From the NCBI GenBank assembly GCA_944322945.1, contig CALUQN010000014.1:1-56580 (forward strand): a stretch of 56,580 nucleotides of DNA. The letters run 5' to 3'. This DNA is from Candidatus Gastranaerophilales bacterium. Lineage in GTDB: Bacteria > Cyanobacteriota > Vampirovibrionia > Gastranaerophilales > Gastranaerophilaceae. Below the pieces are notes generated by a model. It ran no database searches. It was not told the origin of the DNA and saw nothing but the letters and a program-made list of their open reading frames with translations. The position numbers were made by a program, and so were the translations under genes. Below are positions 34,690 through 43,503 of this stretch, piece after piece; position 1 is the stretch's first letter; every line of letters starts with the position of its first letter.

Positions 34690-35070
34690 ATGAAAGAAGA
34701 GTATAGCAACAAACAAAGACGCTGGTATGACAAAGATCCGGTTTTATCACAAGCAGTAAAAACACTTGAAGAATCAGATGACGAAACACAAATCAGAATA
34801 GCTTTGAACTTAATCAAAATCATCATTGAGCACAACATTGAAGATGAAAAATTTGAAGCAGTCGAAGACATCATTAACGCCGTTGGTTCAGGTTTAGAAG
34901 ACAGCAGAAAAGGCCGCTGGTATGATATAGATTCAACAATCAGAACAGCAATGAACATGCTGCATAACTGTCCGGAAGCCACCCAAAAACTTATTGCAAA
35001 AGAAATGGCAAAAATGGTTGTAACTACAATCAAAAAAGAGGATTCTACAGACGCAGACGAAGAAAACTAA
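34690..35070 (+). CDS. Hypothetical acidic protein with duplicated RWYD motif, 126 aa
   Basis: This 126-residue protein has a clear AGGAGG before the ATG. The function is not recognised. It has an internal duplication. RRWYDKDPVLSQAVKTLEE (about 10-28) and GRWYDIDSTIRTAMNMLHNC (about 76-95) share R-W-Y-D-x-D-x-x-x-x-x-A-x-x-x-L, each followed by a helical segment (ALNLIKIIIEH and KEMAKMVVTT). It has many Asp/Glu and an acidic tail. It is cytoplasmic by composition. It follows fixX by 24 bases but the SD suggests independent translation. Confidence 0.78.
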   Translation: MKEEYSNKQRRWYDKDPVLSQAVKTLEESDDETQIRIALNLIKIIIEHNIEDEKFEAVEDIINAVGSGLEDSRKGRWYDIDSTIRTAMNMLHNCPEATQKLIAKEMAKMVVTTIKKEDSTDADEEN

Positions 35071-35110
35071 TATATAAAGTCCTATTCACATATCTTGATG
35101 CGGACTACAG

Positions 35111-35137
35111 GGCGGGCAAAGCGCAAGCGTGCCCGCC
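35111..35137. repeat. GGCGGGCA palindrome (dispersed repeat, family 3)
   Basis: An 8-bp perfect GC stem (GGCGGGCA/TGCCCGCC) lies around AAGCGCAAGCG. A diverged copy lies at 50362-50387. It is followed at 35150-35175 by TTCTTCGCTTTTAGAATGACA, which resembles the ends of family 1. It fills the convergent spacer between the 34690 gene and the dCMP deaminase and may end both transcripts. Confidence 0.55.
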
Positions 35138-35259
35138 GATTTTTGAAGTTTCTTCGCTTTTAGAATGACATATCAATGTAGTAATGAGCCGCAATTCACT
35201 GCTCATTCTTCACTTTGATCTGCCCTCCGTATTACGTCTTAAAATTATACTTTAAAACA

Positions 35260-35703
35260 CTAAGCTTCCAGCTCGCGTCTTATTTCGTCAACAGAAACGT
35301 GCTCAATCGGGGAGTTTTCATCTTTTTTCAGATAAACTTCTTTTATTCCGGATTGAACAATAAACCTCTTACACAATATACATATAAAATTATGACCCCA
35401 AATATACATTGTAGCGTTTTTGCACCTGTCCTGACCTGCCTGTATAATAGCATTTTGTTCAGCGTGAATTGAACGGCAGGTTTCATATCTTGTGCCGGAC
35501 GGAATATTATTCTTTATTCTGTAGCATTCCCCGCGTTCGTAACACGATTCAACCTTTGAGGGGGTTCCGTTATAACCGGTTGCTTTTATTTTTTTGTCCT
35601 CGCCGACAATGACTGCGCCCACCTGAGCTCGCAGACAGTTTGAACGGCTTGCACATGTCTTTGCCAGATCCAAAAAATAATCATTCCAAGATTTAATTTC
35701 CAT
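35260..35703 (-). CDS. dCMP deaminase-like zinc deaminase
   Basis: This 147-residue protein of the cytidine/deoxycytidylate deaminase family makes dUMP from dCMP for thymidylate synthesis. It has the zinc and catalytic motif HAE (His80, Glu82) in RSIHAEQNAIIQAG and a second zinc pair Cys108/Cys111 in GHNFICILC. The usual P-C-x-x-C proline is replaced by isoleucine. RAQVGAVIVGEDKKIKATGYNGTP (26-49) is the classic dCMP-deaminase/ComEB beginning. Extra cysteines at 23, 54, 60 and 76 could bind a second zinc as in the T4 enzyme. The start has GGAAG seven bases upstream. Confidence 0.88.
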   Translation of the reverse strand: MEIKSWNDYFLDLAKTCASRSNCLRAQVGAVIVGEDKKIKATGYNGTPSKVESCYERGECYRIKNNIPSGTRYETCRSIHAEQNAIIQAGQDRCKNATMYIWGHNFICILCKRFIVQSGIKEVYLKKDENSPIEHVSVDEIRRELEA

Positions 35704-35758
35704 AATTACACTTCCCTGCCTTTTCTTTTCATTATAATTTTATACTAAAATTAAAGAC

Positions 35759-35786
35759 TTGCAAACAAGATTTAATAATTTATAAT
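35759..35786 (+). promoter_or_regulatory. Leaderless-type promoter of the 698-aa glycosyltransferase
   Basis: TTGCAA (35759-35764), a 16-base spacer, TATAAT (35781-35786), then seven bases to the ATG at 35794. No Shine-Dalgarno is present. Confidence 0.6.
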
Positions 35787-35793
35787 AAAAATT

Positions 35794-37890
35794 ATGGTAA
35801 AAGTCACGGTAATCATACCAGTTTATAATACGGAAAAATATCTGGCAGAATGTATTGATAGCGCAATTAATCAAAGTCTTAGAGATATTGAAATTATTTT
35901 AGTCGATGATGCATCACCTGATAACGCCGGCAAAATTTGTGATGAATACGCTGCTAAAGATTCCCGCATAAAAGTCATCCATCAGGAAAATCAGGGTGTG
36001 TCCGCCGCAAGAAACAACGGACTTGAACACGCAAACGGCGAATATGTGTATTTTCTGGATTCCGATGATATGATTGAAGAAAGTTTTCTGGAAAAAGCTT
36101 ACAACGTGGCAAAAGCTAATGACAGTGATTTGACGGTATGCGATGACAGAAATTTCGCGGACAGAAATTTTGAATACATTTGTGCGCTTCCGACTTTTGC
36201 GACTTTTGTAAAACATGATTTTCTCAAACAACATCCCGAAATTAAATTTCCAATCGGTATTCATCCGATGGAAGACAGCATATTTGCCCACAAAATTCTT
36301 CTGTTCTCAAACAAAATTTCATTTTGCAACAACAAATATTTTTACAGACACTACCCTGAACAAACTTCCAGTGTTTTTAGACAACAAGGAGAAAAGCTCA
36401 CAAGACAAATTGAAACTGTATATGACAATCTTGAAAAATTGTACGAAAAATATAACTTATACGAATCGAAATATTTTATTATAGCAAAACTTATGGAAAC
36501 CGAAACGTTCTCGACCAGATACAGACGTGCTGAGTTTTCTCCGCAGCAGCGCAAAAAAGTTTTTTATATTCTAAATAAATTTTTCAAAAAACATCTGAAA
36601 AAATACTTGCCTGCAAAACAAATGAAAACTAAATTTAATTATGAATTTGTAGAGATGATGCACTCTTCAAATTATGAAATTTTCCGGCTTAAAAGATTTC
36701 TGCACAGCATAAAATTTATTCAGGAAAATTATCTCATTTACAGATTTTTCAAGAAAAAATTGCGCTCAAATTTGTCCGACTTTATTGATAAACTCAAATA
36801 TATTAAAACAAAAATTAAAATTATCCGCCCTTGGGAAATAAAATTTATTAACAATTTCTTTAACAACATTGACGAAAACAAGGTTCTTGTAGCAGAAATG
36901 AATGACTGCCACAATGAAGTAATCCCCGGGTATCTGAAATATCTAAACGAACTGGGTTACAAATGTGATGTGCTGATTGCACAAAATATTGCAAAGGATA
37001 ATATATTCTGTAATATACCGGAAAATTTGTATGAAAATACCTATCAGGCAAGATCATTTGTAATTCAAAAAATTCTACTATCACCAAAAATTAAAAAATA
37101 CAAAAAAATATTACTTACTTCAAATTATATATACACGCTTAAAACAACACTTTCAAACTTTGAAAACCTTCAGGATAAAAACAAATTCATCTTTGTTGAA
37201 CACAACCTGAAAAATATTACCGATGAATTGTTAAACCGGCATAAATATATCTGTCTGAACAATTTCAGCAGAAACAACCTTGAAAACAATGTAATAAACC
37301 CGCACTACTTTGGTGACATAAAAATAACAGACAAAAATCCTGACGTAACAAAATTTATTATAATAGGCAGAGTGAGAAATGACAGGCAAAATTACAGCCT
37401 GATTACAGATACTATTTACAAATTAAAATCGCAAAATATTTTCAATTACAAAATTACAATTGTCGGCAGCTGGTGGAACGGCGAAATAGACAGTAAACTG
37501 CGGAATGAAATTAATCTTGAATACAAAGGCAGACTGAATTTTTCCGATATGTACAAAGAAATTGAACAGGCAGACTTTTTTCTGTCATTGTTTGATGAAA
37601 ATAATCCTGAACATCAATGTTATAAAGAAAGTGTTACTTCCGGTCAAATACAGCTTATTTACGGATTTTCAAAACCGACAATTATCCCAAAAAGCTTTGC
37701 GCCCTATTATGGTTTTAACAACCAAAATGCTATCCTGTTTGACAATGAAAACGATTTTTCTAATGCTCTGATTAAAGGAATTAAGATGAAAAATGATGAG
37801 TACAAACAATTGCAAAATAATTTAAAAAATTATACGGATAACGTGTATAAAAAATCACTTGAAAATCTCGAAAGGCAGCTTAATGACTGA
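35794..37890 (+). CDS. Two-module glycosyltransferase (GT2 plus GT4-like)
   Basis: This 698-residue protein is likely cytoplasmic or membrane-associated. The N-terminal GT2 module (about 1-230) has TVIIPVYNTEKYLAECIDSA, LVDDASPDNAGKICDEYA and the DxD motif in YFLDSDDM. After a Lys-rich linker (230-340) comes a second module (about 350-695) with features of GT-B glycosyltransferases: FIIIGRVRNDRQNYSLI, ITIVGSWWNGE, EQADFFLSLFDENNPEHQ and a late KESVTSGQIQLIYGFSKPTI. This suggests two sugar transfers by one chain. It is followed by a GT32-type gene overlapping by eight bases. Acceptor and sugar cannot be told. Confidence 0.82.
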   Translation: MVKVTVIIPVYNTEKYLAECIDSAINQSLRDIEIILVDDASPDNAGKICDEYAAKDSRIKVIHQENQGVSAARNNGLEHANGEYVYFLDSDDMIEESFLEKAYNVAKANDSDLTVCDDRNFADRNFEYICALPTFATFVKHDFLKQHPEIKFPIGIHPMEDSIFAHKILLFSNKISFCNNKYFYRHYPEQTSSVFRQQGEKLTRQIETVYDNLEKLYEKYNLYESKYFIIAKLMETETFSTRYRRAEFSPQQRKKVFYILNKFFKKHLKKYLPAKQMKTKFNYEFVEMMHSSNYEIFRLKRFLHSIKFIQENYLIYRFFKKKLRSNLSDFIDKLKYIKTKIKIIRPWEIKFINNFFNNIDENKVLVAEMNDCHNEVIPGYLKYLNELGYKCDVLIAQNIAKDNIFCNIPENLYENTYQARSFVIQKILLSPKIKKYKKILLTSNYIYTLKTTLSNFENLQDKNKFIFVEHNLKNITDELLNRHKYICLNNFSRNNLENNVINPHYFGDIKITDKNPDVTKFIIIGRVRNDRQNYSLITDTIYKLKSQNIFNYKITIVGSWWNGEIDSKLRNEINLEYKGRLNFSDMYKEIEQADFFLSLFDENNPEHQCYKESVTSGQIQLIYGFSKPTIIPKSFAPYYGFNNQNAILFDNENDFSNALIKGIKMKNDEYKQLQNNLKNYTDNVYKKSLENLERQLND

Positions 37891-38734
37891 AAAAATTCCC
37901 AAAATCATACATTATTTTTACGACGCGGACAAACCCGTCTACACAAAAGACAACAAACCTCATTTCAGGATGTGCTATACATCTTGGAAAATGTTTTGTC
38001 CTGACTATAAAATAATGCTCTGGCACGACAAAATGCCTGAATTTCAAGAAATGCTGAAAAAATCAAGATTTTTACGGGAAGCTTACAGACTAAAAATCTG
38101 GGCTTTTGTTGCTGATTATGTTAGATTTTATGCGCTTGACAAATATGGCGGGATTTATTTAGATACCGATATTCAGCTGGTAAAAAATCCTGATAAATTT
38201 CTGGATAATAATTTCTTTGCATCGGTATTCGGCTGCATAACACAAAATGATTACCTGATAGAACCGGCCCTTGTGGGCTCCGTAAAAGGGCATTCTATAA
38301 ATAAAATAATGCTTGAATACTACAATTCCGAAGAAATATTTGACGCCGCAAATTTTTTGCTGCCTGCAATGCTCCGTCAAGTTCTGAAAAAAAATAATAT
38401 GCTGCCGGATAATAATATGTCATTACCGGACAATTTAAAATCGCTGCAAGCAGTTGATTTTAATGAATATAAAGCACAAAAAATACACAAAAATGAATAT
38501 TTAACATTATATCCGATGTATTACTTCTGCCCGGCCTGGGAATTTCACGGAGAAAAATCCATTCTTCCGGAAACGCACGCCATCCACTGGTGCCAGAGTT
38601 CCTGGTGGTATACCAAGAAAAGCCAAATTAACCATTACGAACTTCGTCATCTGGCAAAAGCTAAAGGCTTGAAAAAACTTTACCGAAAATTCAGAATTTT
38701 GCTGTATAAAATAACTAATTCTTGTTATTTTTAA
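37883..38734 (+). CDS. Glycosyltransferase, GT32-type (capsular/Och1-like)
   Basis: This 283-residue sugar transferase has the Och1/GT32 beginning IPKIIHYFYDADKP, WKMFCPDYKIMLWHD, then RLKIWAFVADYVRFYALDKYGGIYLDTD with the DxD metal site (Asp-Thr-Asp). The C-terminal region has AIHWCQSSWW. The ATG at 37883 has AAAGG nine bases upstream and overlaps the preceding stop by eight bases; an upstream in-frame ATG at 37859 is less likely. The 3' end overlaps the convergent gene at 38715 by 20 bases. It probably acts with the 35794 gene on one surface polysaccharide. Confidence 0.88.
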   Translation: MTEKIPKIIHYFYDADKPVYTKDNKPHFRMCYTSWKMFCPDYKIMLWHDKMPEFQEMLKKSRFLREAYRLKIWAFVADYVRFYALDKYGGIYLDTDIQLVKNPDKFLDNNFFASVFGCITQNDYLIEPALVGSVKGHSINKIMLEYYNSEEIFDAANFLLPAMLRQVLKKNNMLPDNNMSLPDNLKSLQAVDFNEYKAQKIHKNEYLTLYPMYYFCPAWEFHGEKSILPETHAIHWCQSSWWYTKKSQINHYELRHLAKAKGLKKLYRKFRILLYKITNSCYF

Positions 38735-39662
38735 TTCCGGTCATAATCATAGCAATATTATATTTGTTTGCAGTCTGAATAATATTGTCATCTTTAATAC
38801 TTCCGCCGGATTGAATTATCAAGCCTATGCGGCCAAGTACAGCGGCGTGAATACTGTCTTCCGCTGGGATAACATCATCCGAGGCAAGCACGGCATTTTT
38901 AGAACCGTCGCAAGCATAATTCAGCGCCCAATCAACAGCGGCAAGAGATGTTGTCTGCCCTTGCGCTATCGCTAAAGTTTTAAAATCTTTTGCAATAACA
39001 ACCGCATTTGATTTAGCGTGCTTTGCCACTTTCCATGCAAATATTGCATCTTCAATTTGCTCGGGAGTCGGTTTTTGAGTCGTCACAACTTTGAAAGTAT
39101 CTTTGCTAAGCTCGCTTCTGTTTGCATCCTGAACCAGTGTACCAAAAGGGGTAATCTTTATTTCTTCGTCTATAAAATTTTTGTAATCTTTTAGAGGTGT
39201 GATAAGTTTGACAAGTTTAAGTTCCTGATTATTTTTCAACAATTCAAGCGCCTGCGGCTCAAAATCAGGAGCAACAACAACGCTCACGGACATTGAATCA
39301 ATATGCTTTGCAGAATCAAAATCAACCACGCTTGAAAAAGCTATTACACCGTAAAAAGAACTAATCGGATCGCAATCAAATGCTTTTGTATAAGCGTCGT
39401 AAGAAGTTCTGCCAAGTGCAACACCGCAAGGTTTCCCGCGTTTTACAAACGCAACCGCGTTTACGTCATAAAATTCACTGACAATATTAACCGATGCACT
39501 CAAATTTAAAATATCATTGTACGTCAAAGCCTCGCCTGAAAGCAGTTCATAATCCACCATTTTATGCGATTGATAAACAGCTGCGCGTTGATGTGTATTT
39601 TCGCCGTGGACTAATTCCTTTAACAACGATAACGTAATATTTTTTTCATCAGGATAACTCAT
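38715..39662 (-). CDS. Stand-alone AICAR-transformylase-like protein, catalytic His missing
   Basis: This 315-residue protein is homologous to the C-terminal AICAR formyltransferase half of PurH. Matching blocks are LVHGENTHQRAAVY (family LRYGENPHQ), AFVKRGKPCGVALG, DCDPISSFYGVIAF, IFAWKVAKHAKSNAVVIA, QSGGSIKDDNIIQTANKYNIAMIMTGIKNNKN. The N-terminal IMP-cyclohydrolase domain is absent. Key departures: the Lys-His pair of VKHANPCG is Lys74-Arg75; FFPF is VIPA; the final RHFRH is IKNNKN. The SD is GAGGTG before the ATG at 39662. I expect a purine-related pseudoenzyme or a changed reaction, or a lineage-specific variant; a second full purH is not in the window. Confidence 0.78.
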   Translation of the reverse strand: MSYPDEKNITLSLLKELVHGENTHQRAAVYQSHKMVDYELLSGEALTYNDILNLSASVNIVSEFYDVNAVAFVKRGKPCGVALGRTSYDAYTKAFDCDPISSFYGVIAFSSVVDFDSAKHIDSMSVSVVVAPDFEPQALELLKNNQELKLVKLITPLKDYKNFIDEEIKITPFGTLVQDANRSELSKDTFKVVTTQKPTPEQIEDAIFAWKVAKHAKSNAVVIAKDFKTLAIAQGQTTSLAAVDWALNYACDGSKNAVLASDDVIPAEDSIHAAVLGRIGLIIQSGGSIKDDNIIQTANKYNIAMIMTGIKNNKN

Positions 39663-39762
39663 TTGCACCTCGTTTTCACTTTGTTTTTATAATTTATCAC
39701 AAAAATGCAATTTAGCCAACTTAGCATTTTGTAACTATTTACACAAAGAGCGCTGATAACTG

Positions 39763-39791
39763 TTGAAATAATTTTTTGTCTTTACTATAAT
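39763..39791 (+). promoter_or_regulatory. Promoter of the 217-aa gene
   Basis: TTGAAA (39763-39768), a 17-base spacer and TATAAT (39786-39791), then a leader of roughly 25-30 bases with AGAGGA before the ATG at 39826. This is a conventional leadered promoter. Confidence 0.6.
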
Positions 39792-39825
39792 TTCACTTAG
39801 TTAGAATAAAAAAACAGAGGAAAAA

Positions 39826-40479
39826 ATGGCAAGTAACAGAATAACAGAGGGCGTTGGCAAAAAAATAGTAGAAGCTTTAAAAAAACAATCTGATATAGAA
39901 ATAGTTCCTGTACCGGAATCACATTTTAATACCCAAGAAACAGTTGAACAGCAGCAGCCTGAAGTTGAATATGTTGAAACAAAAGAGGAAGAACTTCAGC
40001 CGGAATTAACATTTGAAGAAGCAAGCTACTCAGAACAACCGACCTTCACCCCGCCTCCGGTTATGCCGCAGCCGCAAATTTCACGTCCTGCATACACACA
40101 GCCGGCAGCAATGAATAACACTAATTTCGGGGCAAATTCTTTAGACAATATTTCTAACGATCTGGACGGGTTTGAAATTCCGACGAATGTTGCTGTTTTA
40201 AAACAGCTTATCTCAAAACTTCCGTCAGGTGTCACCAAGCAAACAGGTGCACAAATCATCAAACAAACAATGGAAGCTCTCGGCATTTCTATGAGCAGTG
40301 TATTACAGGAAGCTCAACAGGTTCAGGAAGGTTTAAACAATTCCGCAAGAGACTGCCAGACAACTATTATAGAATACAGAAAACAGATTAACCTGCTGGA
40401 AAAACAAGCACAAAAATACCAGAGACAATATGCAGCCCTGAATGACATTATAAGCTTGTTTATACAAACAAATCACTAA
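39826..40479 (+). CDS. Hypothetical coiled-coil protein with acidic Pro-rich middle, 217 aa
   Basis: The function is not recognised; no signal peptide or membrane segment. N-terminal helix (MASNRITEGVGKKIVEALKK), then an acidic and Gln/Pro-rich disordered region about 25-105 (TPPPVMPQPQISRPAYTQP). The C-terminal half is folded and then a coiled coil: about 118-160 conserved-looking (PTNVAVLKQLISKLPSGVTKQ, AQIIKQTMEALGISMSSV), and 155-215 heptad-like helix (NLLEKQAQKYQRQYAALNDII). The layout resembles a cytoskeletal or cell-division adaptor, but this is only a suggestion. Confidence 0.75.
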   Translation: MASNRITEGVGKKIVEALKKQSDIEIVPVPESHFNTQETVEQQQPEVEYVETKEEELQPELTFEEASYSEQPTFTPPPVMPQPQISRPAYTQPAAMNNTNFGANSLDNISNDLDGFEIPTNVAVLKQLISKLPSGVTKQTGAQIIKQTMEALGISMSSVLQEAQQVQEGLNNSARDCQTTIIEYRKQINLLEKQAQKYQRQYAALNDIISLFIQTNH

Positions 40480-40783
40480 GTTCAAAAGGTAGTTTCATTC
40501 TGACTCCCGCGTGAATTCGCAGAGGAACATAATCTTGTTATATCAGACGAATTATCTGGGACATATATAGATGAATTTATCTAAAATTTTCAAAACAGCG
40601 GCATGCTGAGCGTTGGCGAAGAATCTGAATAATAAAAGATTCTTCGGGCTAAAGCCCTCAGAATGACAATATTTTGGCAGGCACGCTTTCGCTTTGCACA
40701 CCCTATAACTCTTCCGTAAGAACTTAACGGCAAATCTAAGACAGGGGGAAGGATGATGTGAAAACATGAATGTTCACCAATCA
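40480..40783. repeat. Spacer with dispersed palindrome family 1, copy A (40601-40668)
   Basis: The element contains CTGAGCGTTGGCGAAGAATC, a short linker and AGATTCTTCGGGCTAAAGCC followed by CTCAGAATGAC. Its ends pair with each other, so the whole roughly 66-bp element folds. The last 35 bases (40634-40668) are identical, in inverted orientation, to 44858-44892. The rest of the spacer shows no gene or promoter I can support. Confidence 0.65.
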
Positions 40784-41362
40784 TCATGCTTGCATAAAAT
40801 ATTCAAGAACCTTTTCATTATACCGGTTATCAGTTGCGCTGAAAGGCAAAACAAGCCCGCCTAATTGCTTTTCAACCGATTTTATAACATTTAAAGTTTT
40901 GGATTTAGGCACGTAATCCATCTTGGTCACAATAGTGATTATCGGCAGGTTGTAATTGTCCACCCACTCACGCATCTGAAAATCATTCTTTTGAATTTCA
41001 TGCCGCCCGTCTACAAGCTGAACAAGAGTTTTTATCTGTTTACGATTGAGCAGGTATTCTTCCAAATATTTTTGCCAGCGGTTCTGCGCCTCTTTGGAAA
41101 CTTTCGCATAACCATATCCGGGCAAATCCGCCAATATAAATTTGTCTGAAAAATTAAAAAAATTGATTAATCTTGTTTTGCCGGGTGTGTTTGATGTTTT
41201 TGCCAGTTTTTTATGATTGGCAAGACCGTTGATAAACGAAGATTTACCGACATTTGAACGTCCCAAAAGCGGAAATTCCGGCAGCTCAAATTCAGGGCAC
41301 TGTGAAAGTTTTTCAGCACTCACTATAAATTTTGCCTGCATATATTTCAAGTTAGTACTCAT
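40784..41362 (-). CDS. engB: Ribosome biogenesis GTPase EngB/YsxC
   Basis: This TRAFAC GTPase of 192 residues is needed for 50S ribosome assembly. It has the G1 motif GRSNVGKSS (34-42), G3 DLPG (79-82) in LADLPGYGYAKVSK, and G4 TKMD (about 145-148) in ITIVTKMDYVPKS. The switch region has NTPGKT (58-63). Length and order are typical. Its ATG overlaps the stop of the preceding 85-residue gene as ATGA and no Shine-Dalgarno is evident, so translation is likely coupled. Confidence 0.95.
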   Translation of the reverse strand: MSTNLKYMQAKFIVSAEKLSQCPEFELPEFPLLGRSNVGKSSFINGLANHKKLAKTSNTPGKTRLINFFNFSDKFILADLPGYGYAKVSKEAQNRWQKYLEEYLLNRKQIKTLVQLVDGRHEIQKNDFQMREWVDNYNLPIITIVTKMDYVPKSKTLNVIKSVEKQLGGLVLPFSATDNRYNEKVLEYFMQA

Positions 41363-41616
41363 TTTGTCGACAATGCTTTTTTCTGCTGCTCTTTCAGCTT
41401 CTGTTTATACAATACGGTCTGAAATAAATTATACATTTTTTCGCTGTTCACAACCGTAATCTGGGTTTTCTTTTCTGTTAAATCAATATTTACCGCAGGT
41501 TTCTGACTGAAAATATTCGCTTGAAGATGTACAATCTGGAATAACCCTACTTTTAATATACTCAAGGGTTCCGTCAAAAACATTTCAAATGATTTTCGGA
41601 TGTCAAATTTTGCCAT
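41359..41616 (-). CDS. Hypothetical small protein, 85 aa, between TPR gene and engB
   Basis: No family recognised. 85 residues with a short hydrophobic-rich N-terminal region (MAKFDIRKSFEMFLTEP, LKVGLFQIVHLQANI) and a strongly basic C-terminal helix (YKQKLKEQQKKALSTK). The start codon is 2 bases after the stop of the TPR gene and its stop overlaps the engB start, so the reading frame is held in a three-gene operon. That tight packing is the main support for it being real. Confidence 0.7.
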   Translation of the reverse strand: MAKFDIRKSFEMFLTEPLSILKVGLFQIVHLQANIFSQKPAVNIDLTEKKTQITVVNSEKMYNLFQTVLYKQKLKEQQKKALSTK

Positions 41617-41618
41617 AA

Positions 41619-43421
41619 TTATTGAACTTTTGCTTTGAATTTTTCGATTTTTTTCTGAACTTCAGCCTTGTCAGGTGCGTCAGGACTGTATGATAAGTAT
41701 TGAGAATAATATTTTACAGCACCTTGATAGTTCTTTTCCTGCTCGTAAGCCATTGCTTTTAGTTTAGCAATGTGCGGTCCGTTGTGATAGAAGTCGATTG
41801 CGCGGTTGCAGTATTCAATCGTTGACGCATAATTTTCTTCTTTGTATTGTCTTTGCGCTACGTCAAAGAATTCATTAGATTTAATTTCGCACAAGTCAAT
41901 GTAATTCATTGTATTTTTAGCTATAACATTGTTCGGGTCTCTTGTGAGAGCTTTTTTCAGAGCAACTCTTGCTGTTCTGAACTGTTTATGCTGAAGAAGA
42001 ATTTCTGCCAGATACAGGTCATCATCAATAGTTTCCGAGAAGTTTATAGCATTTTCAAATGTATAAACCGCATCTTTTTCGCGTCCGAGAGCCAGATATG
42101 CTTCCCCTTTGATAACAGAATCCATAAGATTGTTGCTTGCAGTTTGAACGATATAGTTCAGACTGTCTTTAGACAAATCCATCTGGTGTGTAAGTTTTGC
42201 AATTTTGATTTTTGCAAGGTGCAATTTCAAATCGTAAGGAGTTTTCTCTAACGCTTGATTTATATAATCGTATGCGAGATATAATTCTTTATTTGTTGTG
42301 AAAGTATTACTGTCTGCTTCGTCTCTTGACATTTCATAATAAGTATTTGCAAGACCGATAATCGCATCTTCATTGTAATCTTCATCACCGATTAATTTTG
42401 AATAATATTCAAGAGCCTGATCATACTTTTTAGTTTCAAGCGACAGGTCGGCAACACGGATAATACCTTGGGTAAATCTCGGGTTGATAGCCAGAACGGT
42501 TTTCAATTGTTCCATTGCAAACTCAGCATCAGCACGTTTTTCGTAAACATTTGCAAGGTTGACATAAGGTCTTGAATTTTCCGGTTTAACCGCAACTGCT
42601 TTTTTGAAAGAATTGATAGCAGCCGGCTGGTTGCCCTGTTTAAGGTACAATTCACCTTGCAAGTTCAAAGCCGGAGAAGAGTTTGGATTGATATGTATAG
42701 AGTGGTTAATCCAGGTAAGCGCTTTGGAATAATCGCCTTGTCTTGCAGCAACTTGAGCCATGTGATACATAGAAGTCGGGTTGTGTGTATTGAACTTCAA
42801 AGATTTTTGGAACTGCGCTTCGGCTTCATCCAAATTACCTTCCATCATTTCCAGCACGCCTAAGTTATCATAAGCGTTTGCGAATTCCGGGTTAACCTGT
42901 AAAGCGAGGTTAAACAATTCTCTAGCGTCTTTTTTGTTGCCGAGTTTTAATGTTGCAACGCCCATTGCGTTATAAGCTTGATAGTGATTACTGTCGAGAT
43001 TTACTGTTTGGACAAATTCTTTTACTGCAGAATTTAAGAGATTTCTGGTATTTTTAATATACTCAACGTCAGAAGATGTTTGACGCATCATATATACAAG
43101 CCCTTGAGCATAGTGCAGGTCAGGATTGTTCGGATTTTCTTTTAACAGTGCATCCAATTCTGTTTGTGCAGGGGCAAGTTTATATTGTTTTGCAAGAGAA
43201 ACTGTTCTTAAAGCTTTCAGTTGAACATCTTTCGGATTTTGTTTCATTGCGTCAGAAATCATTTTATCTGCACGTTCGTATTCGTTATATTCAAGTAATT
43301 TATCAATTTCCATGTAGCTTTTTTCGACTTTAGCTTGAATTTCGGCTGCGAATGTATTAGTTGCAGAGCACAGAACGCTTGCCAAAATCATTGATGACAC
43401 TAAAAACTTTTTACAATTCAT
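41619..43421 (-). CDS. Secreted TPR-repeat protein
   Basis: The protein has 600 residues from the ATG at 43421, which follows AGGAGAA; an upstream in-frame Met (43442) would disrupt the signal peptide. Residues 1-26 form a signal peptide (FLVSSMILASVLCSATNTFA). The rest is a solenoid of about a dozen tetratricopeptide repeats, seen as repeated A-x-x-x-Y/L-G, N-P-x-x-x-x-A motifs (for example NPEFANAYDNLGVLEMMEG, PNSSPALNLQGELYLKQG). It would be a periplasmic or outer-membrane-facing scaffold for protein complexes. It is transcribed with the 85-residue gene and engB. Partners are unknown. Confidence 0.9.
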   Translation of the reverse strand: MNCKKFLVSSMILASVLCSATNTFAAEIQAKVEKSYMEIDKLLEYNEYERADKMISDAMKQNPKDVQLKALRTVSLAKQYKLAPAQTELDALLKENPNNPDLHYAQGLVYMMRQTSSDVEYIKNTRNLLNSAVKEFVQTVNLDSNHYQAYNAMGVATLKLGNKKDARELFNLALQVNPEFANAYDNLGVLEMMEGNLDEAEAQFQKSLKFNTHNPTSMYHMAQVAARQGDYSKALTWINHSIHINPNSSPALNLQGELYLKQGNQPAAINSFKKAVAVKPENSRPYVNLANVYEKRADAEFAMEQLKTVLAINPRFTQGIIRVADLSLETKKYDQALEYYSKLIGDEDYNEDAIIGLANTYYEMSRDEADSNTFTTNKELYLAYDYINQALEKTPYDLKLHLAKIKIAKLTHQMDLSKDSLNYIVQTASNNLMDSVIKGEAYLALGREKDAVYTFENAINFSETIDDDLYLAEILLQHKQFRTARVALKKALTRDPNNVIAKNTMNYIDLCEIKSNEFFDVAQRQYKEENYASTIEYCNRAIDFYHNGPHIAKLKAMAYEQEKNYQGAVKYYSQYLSYSPDAPDKAEVQKKIEKFKAKVQ

Positions 43422-43503
43422 GTTTTCTCCTACAGTTTTCACTATACTAAATCTTTTGATTATATTGTATAATATATAATATAAAAAAGCAACAAGGTTA
43501 CAA

